The position numbers and the translations under genes were made by a program. A stretch of DNA of 64,000 nt, taken from NCBI RefSeq assembly GCF_013359945.1, contig NZ_JABWCS010000216.1, positions 62,001 to 126,000 of the forward strand. Reading direction: 5' to 3'. The notes under the pieces were generated by a model. That model did no database searches. It was not told the origin of the DNA and worked only from the letters and a program-made list of their open reading frames with translations. Numbering within the stretch: the stretch's first letter is position 1; each line of letters opens with the position of its first letter. The DNA is from Paenibacillus agri (GTDB lineage Bacteria > Bacillota > Bacilli > Paenibacillales > Paenibacillaceae). This document shows positions 54,704 to 61,337 of the stretch, one piece after another.

Positions 54704-54947
54704 AGAAAATCTGTGTAAATTTTGCTGTTCAGTAGGAAATAACGTCATCTGAGTCCGCTACATGCTCCAGAACAGCTTCATCCCGCAAATAACGGCTATA
54801 CAGTCCGTTCGCTTCTATAAATAAGCTTCAATCTACAAAAAATAAGCTCCAATCTGCCAAACCGATGTTCTCACGAAGTCGTTTGTTCTTATTCTTTTGC
54901 TAATCTCAGATGATGATATTGAGCCAGAATAAAAATATATAAAAAAG

Positions 54948-55003
54948 AAAGCACCGCCGCTGACGTATTACCGGCGGTATGCCGGTCGTCAACGGGATGC
55001 TTT
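54948..55003 (-). terminator. Terminator of the fpg-nfo-...-methyltransferase operon
   Basis: On the minus strand a long nested stem: AAAGCA with TGCTTT, then CCGTTGACG with CGTCAGCGG, and an apical ACCGG / CCGGT, followed by CTTTTTTATAT. It is about 25 bases beyond the stop at 55029. Confidence 0.85.
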
Positions 55004-55028
55004 CCCAGAACATAAAATAATAATGTAG

Positions 55029-56093
55029 TTAATACTTAATCATATAAAGTGTAATCTCATCACGGTTATGGAACAGCTGCTTCGCCCGCTGGATTTGCAT
55101 ACGTTCGCTCTCGAACATAGCGATGAGCTCCTTAATCAGCGCAAGTGGCTTCTTGTGCATCAGCTTCACTGTCACGATGGCAGTCCCTCCAGGAGCCAAG
55201 CTGTGCAGTTGTGATGTCACAAGCTTCGCCATCAGCTTAGGACTCCAGCTCATATCGCAAACGAAGAGATCAAATTCGTGATCCTTGAATTTCACATCTC
55301 CGGCGTTCTTGCGCAGCACCTTTAGACCAGGAGCGTTACGCAAGGAAGCGTGCATCAATGCCGGGTCTACGGCTGTGACCTTTATGCCACGTTCCAGAAG
55401 GAATGAGGTCCAGCCGCCCGGCGATGCACCGATGTCCACGGCATTGCGGAAGTTCGCAAATGGAATGCTGAACTCCTTCTCCGCTTCCATCAGCTTGAAT
55501 TTGGCGCGGGAGATTTGCCCGTCTTCCTTGCGGAAGCGGATCGCTCCACCGTTCCAGCTGGAGAGGTTGTCCTCCGGCCGTGAAACCCCGGCGTACAGAG
55601 CATCCTGGGTCGCGTAAACGGAAATGACCCACGCCGGCTCCTGAACAGTGAACTCAGCTTCAAGGTTTTGCAATTCTCCCTGAAGCCATTCGCGCAGCTC
55701 ACCTGGACTCTGCTCCCAGAAACAATCCGCGCTCTTGCGGACATGCAGCGCCACCTTCACGCCTTCCAGCTCACTGCGACGGCTCAAATAGGTAGCCAGA
55801 CGCTGCAATGCTTCCATACTCCCCTCGTCCTGAAATTGCACAGGCTGAATATGCCGTAAAAAGATTGGCGGCTGCTGCGCCAGCAGTCCGGCCACCTCCT
55901 CAGGCTTTGCCTGAAGGGTAGCCAGGAAGATTTCACCTGGCAGCAACAGCGTGCTTTTTACAGCCCCGAACAAACGGCGCAGTTCTTCCTGCGCATAGGG
56001 AGCAAAACCATGATTGGCAGTACAAATATAACGTGAGATTACTTCTTCCGAAGCAGTTTCCTGCTCCGTTCTATCTTCTATCAAGTTGTTCAA
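55029..56093 (-). CDS. FtsJ-like RNA methyltransferase (RlmM-like)
   Basis: 354 residues. The N-terminal ~190 residues (ICTANHGFAPYAQEELRRL...) resemble a THUMP-like RNA-binding module. The C-terminal Rossmann domain has motif I DIGASPGGWTSFLLERG, VDPALM, and the K-D-K-E-type residues of 2'-O-methyltransferases (the aspartate in LFVCDMSWSP, the lysine in VTVKLMHKK). The same order occurs in RlmM, which methylates 23S rRNA C2498 in proteobacteria. TTG at 56093 shares TTGA with the ABC gene's stop and has GGAGGCATATCC before it, so translation is coupled. Confidence 0.85.
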   Translation of the reverse strand: MNNLIEDRTEQETASEEVISRYICTANHGFAPYAQEELRRLFGAVKSTLLLPGEIFLATLQAKPEEVAGLLAQQPPIFLRHIQPVQFQDEGSMEALQRLATYLSRRSELEGVKVALHVRKSADCFWEQSPGELREWLQGELQNLEAEFTVQEPAWVISVYATQDALYAGVSRPEDNLSSWNGGAIRFRKEDGQISRAKFKLMEAEKEFSIPFANFRNAVDIGASPGGWTSFLLERGIKVTAVDPALMHASLRNAPGLKVLRKNAGDVKFKDHEFDLFVCDMSWSPKLMAKLVTSQLHSLAPGGTAIVTVKLMHKKPLALIKELIAMFESERMQIQRAKQLFHNRDEITLYMIKY

Positions 56094-56872
56094 ATGGATA
56101 TGCCTCCAGGTCTAATTTTTATCCAGGGACGACCGTTTTCCCATTCCACATGGACAGGGATATCATAGGTCGCCCTAATCATCTCGTCCGTCAATACTTC
56201 TTCCTTACGGCCGGAACCGGCCAGCTTTCCGTCCTTGATCAACGCCACATGACTGAACAACGGCACAATCTCTTCAATATGATGCGTCACATATACCACT
56301 GTAACTTTGCGCTGTCTCAGCTTGTCCACTTCATCCAGCATTTTCTCACGCTCGTACAGATCGAGCCCCGCACAAGGTTCATCCATGACCAGCAGCTTGG
56401 GATCAGCCATCAAACAACGGGCCAGCATGACTTTTTTACGCTCTCCCTGTGAAAGAGTCCCCAAAGAATGGAACGCAAGCGCACCAAGATTCATATCTTT
56501 TAACAGCGCGAGGGCCCGTTCCTTTACATCTTCCGGGATACTCTGGTAGAAACGCAAGAATGCATATGCTCCAGTAGCCACGACTTCCCACACCGGATCG
56601 TTGAGCGACAGCTTCTCCATCAGGGAAGGTCCGATATAACCAATCTCCTTCCGCACTTCACGCAGATCGCATTGTCCGTAAAGATTGCCAAGAACCTCGA
56701 TTGTGCCGCTACTCGGAAACATATATCCGGTCAGCATCTCCAGAATCGTGGTTTTACCGGAACCATTCCGGCCCAGAATTGCCCAATTTTCACCTTCTTT
56801 AATTTCCAGCGACACATCGTCTAGGATCAGACTCTCTTCCCTGCGGAGCGTAAGATGTTGTAATGATATCAT
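56090..56872 (-). CDS. ABC transporter-type ATP-binding protein without a permease
   Basis: 260 residues, one ATPase domain. Walker A is LGRNGSGKTTILEML, the signature LSQGERKKVMLAR, Walker B LLVMDEPCAGLDL, and the switch His lies in VTHHIEEIVP. It resembles the YlmA/PhrA-like soluble ATPases. No membrane partner is nearby; neighbours are nucleic-acid enzymes and thioredoxin. Its ATG overlaps the thioredoxin stop by 4 bases. Role unknown. Confidence 0.88.
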   Translation of the reverse strand: MISLQHLTLRREESLILDDVSLEIKEGENWAILGRNGSGKTTILEMLTGYMFPSSGTIEVLGNLYGQCDLREVRKEIGYIGPSLMEKLSLNDPVWEVVATGAYAFLRFYQSIPEDVKERALALLKDMNLGALAFHSLGTLSQGERKKVMLARCLMADPKLLVMDEPCAGLDLYEREKMLDEVDKLRQRKVTVVYVTHHIEEIVPLFSHVALIKDGKLAGSGRKEEVLTDEMIRATYDIPVHVEWENGRPWIKIRPGGISI

Positions 56873-57201
56873 GGCGTAATCCCCCTCCTTATGTATTCCA
56901 GCACCCGTTCTACCGAACTCATCGCATAATGAACTTCTGGCGGTGTCAGGCGGTCAGCTTGAGCCACTAGAAGAGCAGGTACACTGGATATACGGTAACT
57001 CCCCACAATTTCCGGCAGCATGTTCACATTTGCCTCGTGAATCACAAGATCCTCTGGCAGCAAATGTCCTGCGATCTCCAACATTCGGTGAGCAACTTTA
57101 CAGGTTCCACATAGTGGTGTATGAAGAAAGACTACCAGCGGCTTGCCGGGAATCTCCAGTGCTTTCAGTAATTCAGATTCCTTTATCTCCTGTGTCATCA
57201 T
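56869..57201 (-). CDS. Thioredoxin-like protein
   Basis: 110 residues. The redox motif is CGTC in HTPLCGTCKVAHRM, and the cis-proline is in ISSVPALLV. It departs from the classic WCGPC. No signal peptide, so it acts in the cytosol. It starts inside the stop of the receiver-like gene (4-base overlap) and overlaps the ABC ATPase gene. A bacilliredoxin- or YtpP-like role is plausible. Confidence 0.88.
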   Translation of the reverse strand: MMTQEIKESELLKALEIPGKPLVVFLHTPLCGTCKVAHRMLEIAGHLLPEDLVIHEANVNMLPEIVGSYRISSVPALLVAQADRLTPPEVHYAMSSVERVLEYIRRGITP

Positions 57202-57542
57202 AAGGCATCGGCACCAGAAGCAATCTTGTACAGTTGCTCCACACTTAGCGGACCGTTATGCAGAGCCGTTCCAGCCGGCTTAGCCGGGTACAGGATTTCG
57301 AACATTTCCTTGCGGCCCCAAGGACTGGAGGTGTGCAGAAAAATAGAACGAGGGAACAAACCCTCCAGCACGATCCGTTTAGCCACTTCACCGCCATTAT
57401 GGTCATCAGGGCCCATGTCATAATCCAGCGATAAAATATCAACTTCACAATCCCGCAGCAGCATCAGACATTCTTCTGTCGTCCGGGCCAACGCAAAACC
57501 CTCCGGCCGCTTACGGTAATCATCCATATATACGTTAATCAA
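57198..57542 (-). CDS. Cyclic-phosphate-processing receiver-like (cREC) protein
   Basis: 114 residues. A receiver-like fold with DD at 7-8 (INVYMDDYRKRPEGF), the acidic site LSLDYDMGPDDHNGG (Asp40, Asp42) and an added histidine in FLHTSSPWGR. The DDxRxxPxG ... R(T/S)xEE ... SLD(H/Y)DxG ... G pattern is that of the cREC family, proposed to process 2',3'-cyclic phosphates on RNA ends or nucleotides rather than to signal. TTG at 57542 has GGAGGATTGACC upstream. It touches nfo and overlaps the thioredoxin gene. Confidence 0.8.
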   Translation of the reverse strand: MINVYMDDYRKRPEGFALARTTEECLMLLRDCEVDILSLDYDMGPDDHNGGEVAKRIVLEGLFPRSIFLHTSSPWGRKEMFEILYPAKPAGTALHNGPLSVEQLYKIASGADAL

Positions 57543-57544
57543 GG

Positions 57545-58402
57545 TCAATCCTCCGTTCCAAACCAGGCCTTTACCAGGGATATCTCTCGGGAATGACTTC
57601 CGTCCGGTCCCTTCTCTGTCTCCATAACAAGCGCTGCACCCTGCAGCGGCTCTGAAGTCAATAGTCCAGCCAGACCCTTCTCTCCGATATACCCCTGCCC
57701 AATGGCAGCATGTCTGTCCCTGCGTGAGGCTAAAGGGTACTTTGAATCATTGAGATGTATGGCAACGAGATTCGGCCAATAGCCGAGGTCGTCTCCACGG
57801 CGGAGCAGTGCCTCCGTATCTTCCGGGTTCCAGATTCCAGCGGCATAAGCATGGCAAGTATCGAAGCAGAAGCCGATTTTCTCCGGATATTGGCTCAGTT
57901 CACGAACCTTCACCAATTCCTCCAGCGTCATACCCTCCCGGCCGTGATTGCCGGCTTGATTCTCGATTAAGAGCTTAGTTCGGCCTTCCCACGACGCCAA
58001 GGTTTCATTCATACATTGTATAATATTTTGATAGCCTTGTAACGGCTCCATCCCGCCAAATTGTCCAAAATGCACGACAATCCCCAGAGAGCCGCAAGCT
58101 TCGGCAATCTCCAGATCATTTCGCAGCGAAGACACCATAACCGCTCCAGGTGTTGCAGCACCCTTTCCCGCCGCCATATTGGTCGGATAAGGCGTGTGGG
58201 CAATAGAGACGATTCCGTGCTCCCGACAAAAGGATGCGCAGTCCTCAGCATCCCGGCCATCGACCGGTTTAAGCTTCAGACTGCGCGGATTTTTCGGAAA
58301 ATACTGAAAGCTTGTCGCACCGCTCTCCCAGGCGAACCGGGCCGCTCGGCCGTATCCGCCGCGGATGCTGACATGTGCCCCGATTTTAGGGCTATTGTTC
58401 AT
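57545..58402 (-). CDS. nfo: Endonuclease IV (AP endonuclease)
   Basis: 285 residues. A TIM-barrel enzyme that cleaves the phosphodiester 5' to abasic sites. The metal ligands are visible in order: KIGAHVSIRGGYG, VVHFGQFGG, IENQAGNHG, FCFDTCHAYAAG, IHLNDSKYPLASRRDRHA and METEKGPDG. It begins 11 bases before the end of the Fpg-like gene, so glycosylase and AP endonuclease are translated together, a logical base-excision pair. Confidence 0.93.
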   Translation of the reverse strand: MNNSPKIGAHVSIRGGYGRAARFAWESGATSFQYFPKNPRSLKLKPVDGRDAEDCASFCREHGIVSIAHTPYPTNMAAGKGAATPGAVMVSSLRNDLEIAEACGSLGIVVHFGQFGGMEPLQGYQNIIQCMNETLASWEGRTKLLIENQAGNHGREGMTLEELVKVRELSQYPEKIGFCFDTCHAYAAGIWNPEDTEALLRRGDDLGYWPNLVAIHLNDSKYPLASRRDRHAAIGQGYIGEKGLAGLLTSEPLQGAALVMETEKGPDGSHSREISLVKAWFGTED

Positions 58403-59207
58403 GCTGGCAGTCCGGGCAATAGAACACTTTGCGTCCGGACAGCTCGATTTTAACAACTGTTCCCCCTCCGCGCAGGCAAGGTTCGCCTTCACGGTCATAC
58501 ACCATGCATCGATCGTTATACGTTCCTGTGACGGTATCGCCATTCATAAATGGCATTTCCATATAGCCGCCGATCTCGGTTGCGTCGGTCAAAACCTTAC
58601 GGATGGCCTCATACAATCTTGCGATGGAATCCTGTGTCAGGTTCTGCACAAGCGCAGAAGGCAGCAATCTGGCCTCAAAAGCAATCTCATCAGCATAGCA
58701 GTTGCCTATGCCAGCGATGAACTGTTGATTCACAAGCAGGCTCTTCAGCGCGCCGCGCCGACCCTTGAGCATCCCTGTGAAACGCTCCAGGGTCATCCGC
58801 CGATCTAACGGTTCTGGTCCAAGCTTGCCCATCGCGGCTTCCGCTTCCTTAACCGACAGCAGATGCAGGTAGCCTAGCCGCAAACCCATGAAATAGAGGA
58901 TATGATCGCCAAAAGTTATCTCCACCTGAGTGTTGCGGTCCGGTCTTTCTTCCTCAGTGCCATAGAAAAGCAATCCGCCGAGCATTAAATGCAGCAGCAG
59001 TCTGCGGCCGTCATGCAAGTGGAACAGAATATGCTTAGCCCGTCTCTCCACAAATACAACACGCGCGCCGACCAGTGCTTGAGTGAACGCCTCAGTCTCC
59101 AGATTAATGGACTTCTCTCTATTCACAGTTACGCCTGTAATCGGCACGTTAATAATATGTTGACCAAGCCTTTGTCTATAGTTCTCCATTTCCGGCAGTT
59201 CCGGCAT
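58392..59207 (-). CDS. Fpg/Nei family DNA glycosylase with an altered zinc finger
   Basis: 271 residues. PELPEMENY supplies the N-terminal proline nucleophile (after Met removal) and Glu2; the beta-hairpin lysine is in RRAKHILFHL; the helix-two-turn-helix reads LLVNQQFIAGIGNCYADEIAF. The C-terminal finger is GEPCLRGGGTVVKIEL with SGRKVFYCPDCQ: the usual CxxC of the first knuckle is CxxG, so one zinc ligand is missing while the lesion-contacting Arg (GRK) remains. It excises oxidised bases and nicks the strand. It begins a compact operon. Confidence 0.9.
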   Translation of the reverse strand: MPELPEMENYRQRLGQHIINVPITGVTVNREKSINLETEAFTQALVGARVVFVERRAKHILFHLHDGRRLLLHLMLGGLLFYGTEEERPDRNTQVEITFGDHILYFMGLRLGYLHLLSVKEAEAAMGKLGPEPLDRRMTLERFTGMLKGRRGALKSLLVNQQFIAGIGNCYADEIAFEARLLPSALVQNLTQDSIARLYEAIRKVLTDATEIGGYMEMPFMNGDTVTGTYNDRCMVYDREGEPCLRGGGTVVKIELSGRKVFYCPDCQHEQ

Positions 59208-59254
59208 ATCTCAATCTTCCCTTCTAGGTTGGTGGAATGGTTGTTCCTATGCCA

Positions 59255-60043
59255 TTATACACCGAGAAATGCTTGAAGTTCAGTTAAATCGGCACAAATG
59301 ACATCCGGGGTAATTCCCGTGATCTCTTTATAATGTTCCAGGTTCTCAGCATTGGTGAGCCCTGTATAGACCAATATGGTTTGGCAGCCTGCACGTGCAC
59401 CTGCTGCGATATCCGTCCGCATGTTGTCTCCAACCATAATAGCAACTCCGGGCTCAATCCCCAGCCGATCTGTTGCATATGCTATCAGGTGGGAATGCGG
59501 TTTGCCAATAACTACTGGAGCAACCCCGGTGGCTGCTTCAATAGCAGCCCCGATCGTTCCTGCACCTGGCATGATTCCGCCATCACCTGGCAGCATCAGA
59601 TCCGGGTTCGTCAGTACTGATCGGGCACCACCCAAAATCCAGCGCTGGGCCTGTGCCAGCTTGTCATATGTAAAGGAACGATCGATTCCTTGAACGACAT
59701 ACTGGGGCGATTCTGTCACAATATTCAGACCCGCCTCTTCACAAGCTTGGTGCAAGCCTTTTTCTCCAAGTATCGCCACGGATGCCCCTGGCGATTCCTC
59801 GGCAATATAGCGGGCAGCCGCCAGCGAGGAAGTGCATACTTCATCAGCCTTGGCTTCAATTCCCATACCTCGCAAATGTGCCGCTACGTCCTCCGCTGTA
59901 CGCGAAGAATTATTGGTCACGAACAAGAAGGGGATATTCGCTTTTCTTAAGCCAGCAATCAAGGTATCCGCGCCCGCAATCATCGTCTGACCATGATACA
60001 AGGTTCCATCGAGATCAATTAGCAATCCTGAGATTTTATTCAT
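59255..60043 (-). CDS. HAD-IIA family hydrolase (NagD/AraL-like)
   Basis: 262 residues. DLDGTLYHGQ holds the nucleophile, TNNSSRTAED is motif II with the C2A cap after it, and GKPHSHLIAYATDRLG plus MVGDNMRTDIAAGARAG are motifs III and IV. This is the TIGR01457-type layout of Bacillales, a phosphatase of unspecified sugar or nucleotide phosphates. It lies 47 bases upstream of the Fpg-like gene and may be cotranscribed with it. Confidence 0.88.
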   Translation of the reverse strand: MNKISGLLIDLDGTLYHGQTMIAGADTLIAGLRKANIPFLFVTNNSSRTAEDVAAHLRGMGIEAKADEVCTSSLAAARYIAEESPGASVAILGEKGLHQACEEAGLNIVTESPQYVVQGIDRSFTYDKLAQAQRWILGGARSVLTNPDLMLPGDGGIMPGAGTIGAAIEAATGVAPVVIGKPHSHLIAYATDRLGIEPGVAIMVGDNMRTDIAAGARAGCQTILVYTGLTNAENLEHYKEITGITPDVICADLTELQAFLGV

Positions 60044-60267
60044 AGCTTCTCCTTTGCCAATGGCAAGAACTATATTTAATGATGTGAATTAATCATACAA
60101 TGAATTAAATATTCCCTTATGTTATAAGGCTTCCAGATTACTCCAATACAACTTTCACCATAAAGCCTTTATATTTCAACGCACTTTGTCGACCCAAATC
60201 GAACCCGGATTGGGTTCCGGCATTTTTTGGACAAGGCTGTCAGTTCCTGCGCTTTCCCGGAAAATAA
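60044..60267. other. Spacer with hairpins
   Basis: 224 bases. GAACCC GGATT GGGTTC near 60205-60221, followed by CGGCATTTTTT, looks like a plus-strand terminator without a plus-strand gene upstream. A 24-base palindrome overlaps the RNase Z stop (separate entry). Confidence 0.4.
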
Positions 60268-60279
60268 TTATTTTCCGGG
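60256..60279. repeat. 24-bp perfect palindrome over the rnz stop codon
   Basis: CCCGGAAAATAATTATTTTCCGGG equals its own complement with no loop. It contains the last codons and TAA of rnz. In RNA it would form a hairpin with a tight AAUU turn; no T run follows on the minus strand. Confidence 0.8.
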
Positions 60280-61206
60280 CGCTCTCCGAAACACCGGAAA
60301 TGTGCTGAACTCTTCGGCTAGTAACGTCTCCGGGAAGACGGCTTGCGCCTCTTCCTGAAGCGGAGCCAGTTCATCAAATGAAATGTACCGGGAACTGAAA
60401 TGGGTTAGGAGCAGTGAACGTGCTCCGGCGTCGCGTGCAGTCTCCGCAGCCTGCCTTGCCGTACTGTGATGATACTGATGAGCCATTTCTGCCAGATCAT
60501 GGGCGAAGGTGGCTTCATGGATCATCAGGTCGGCATCCTGTGAGAGGCGAAGGGCTTCCTCACAGGGTCTTGTGTCTCCAAGCACTGTTACGATGCGACC
60601 ACGCTTCGGCTCGTTGACAACATCAGCAGGTTGGATGACCAGCCCATCCGGTGTTGTTACGGCCTCCCCTTTCTTCAGCTTGCCGTACAGAGGACCCGGT
60701 TTAAGTCCATAGCCTAGCAGACGTTCTGTATTGAGGCTGCCGGGGCTGTCCTTTTCCGTTACACGGTATCCATAACTATCAATCCGGTGCTCAAGCAGGC
60801 CCGCCTCCACACGGAAGCTTGCGTCCTCGAAGACAACTCCCCCGGTATGCTCCACGATTTCCAGCTTATAAGGGATACGGGACTGACTGACGGACAACGA
60901 GATCTCGAGATAATCTTTCAACCCCGGAGGTCCATACACAGTAAGCGGAGCAGTACCTCCTTGATAGCCTCGACTGGAGATTAATCCAGGCAATCCGAAC
61001 AAATGGTCACCGTGCAAGTGAGTGATGAAAATCTTCTCCAACTTGCCGAGTCGCAGCGGAGAGCGAAGAACCTGATGTTGTGTCCCTTCTCCGCAATCAA
61101 ACATCCAGAAGCTGCGCCGCTCTTCCATCAGACGCAAGGCAATCGAAGTCACGTTTCTTTGTAAGGTCGGCACCCCGGCGTTGGTTCCTAAGAAGTATAT
61201 TTCCAT
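60268..61206 (-). CDS. rnz: Ribonuclease Z
   Basis: 312 residues. It removes the 3' trailer from tRNA precursors lacking encoded CCA. The start MEIYFLGTNAGVPTLQRNVTS, the metal motif THLHGDHLFGLPGL, the exosite region GLLEHRIDSYGYRV and the final THFSSRY and MIHEATFAHD blocks match the long-standing Bacillus RNase Z. It is monocistronic. Confidence 0.95.
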   Translation of the reverse strand: MEIYFLGTNAGVPTLQRNVTSIALRLMEERRSFWMFDCGEGTQHQVLRSPLRLGKLEKIFITHLHGDHLFGLPGLISSRGYQGGTAPLTVYGPPGLKDYLEISLSVSQSRIPYKLEIVEHTGGVVFEDASFRVEAGLLEHRIDSYGYRVTEKDSPGSLNTERLLGYGLKPGPLYGKLKKGEAVTTPDGLVIQPADVVNEPKRGRIVTVLGDTRPCEEALRLSQDADLMIHEATFAHDLAEMAHQYHHSTARQAAETARDAGARSLLLTHFSSRYISFDELAPLQEEAQAVFPETLLAEEFSTFPVFRRAPGK

Positions 61207-61265
61207 AGCTCTCCTCCTTTCTGTGCATTGTGTCTTTGCCGTTCTTCTATTATTCCAGCAAAAAA

Positions 61266-61283
61266 CCTCCCGTAACCGGGAGG
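61266..61283 (-). terminator. Terminator of metH
   Basis: On the minus strand CCTCCCG GTTA CGGGAGG is followed by TTTTTTG, about 55 bases past the metH stop. Confidence 0.9.
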
Positions 61284-61337
61284 CTTCGCCGGAGAGGATT
61301 TATAATCACCCTCATTCCGGCTATCATCAAGAAGAAA

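Larger units (their letters stand above)
54373..55028. other. Repeat-rich intergenic region
   Basis: 656 bases with no gene. It contains the tandem array (54475-54703), related single copies in both orientations up to about 54805, a pair of AATAAGCTYCAATCT copies at 54820-54860, and the terminator at 54948-55003. Confidence 0.6.
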
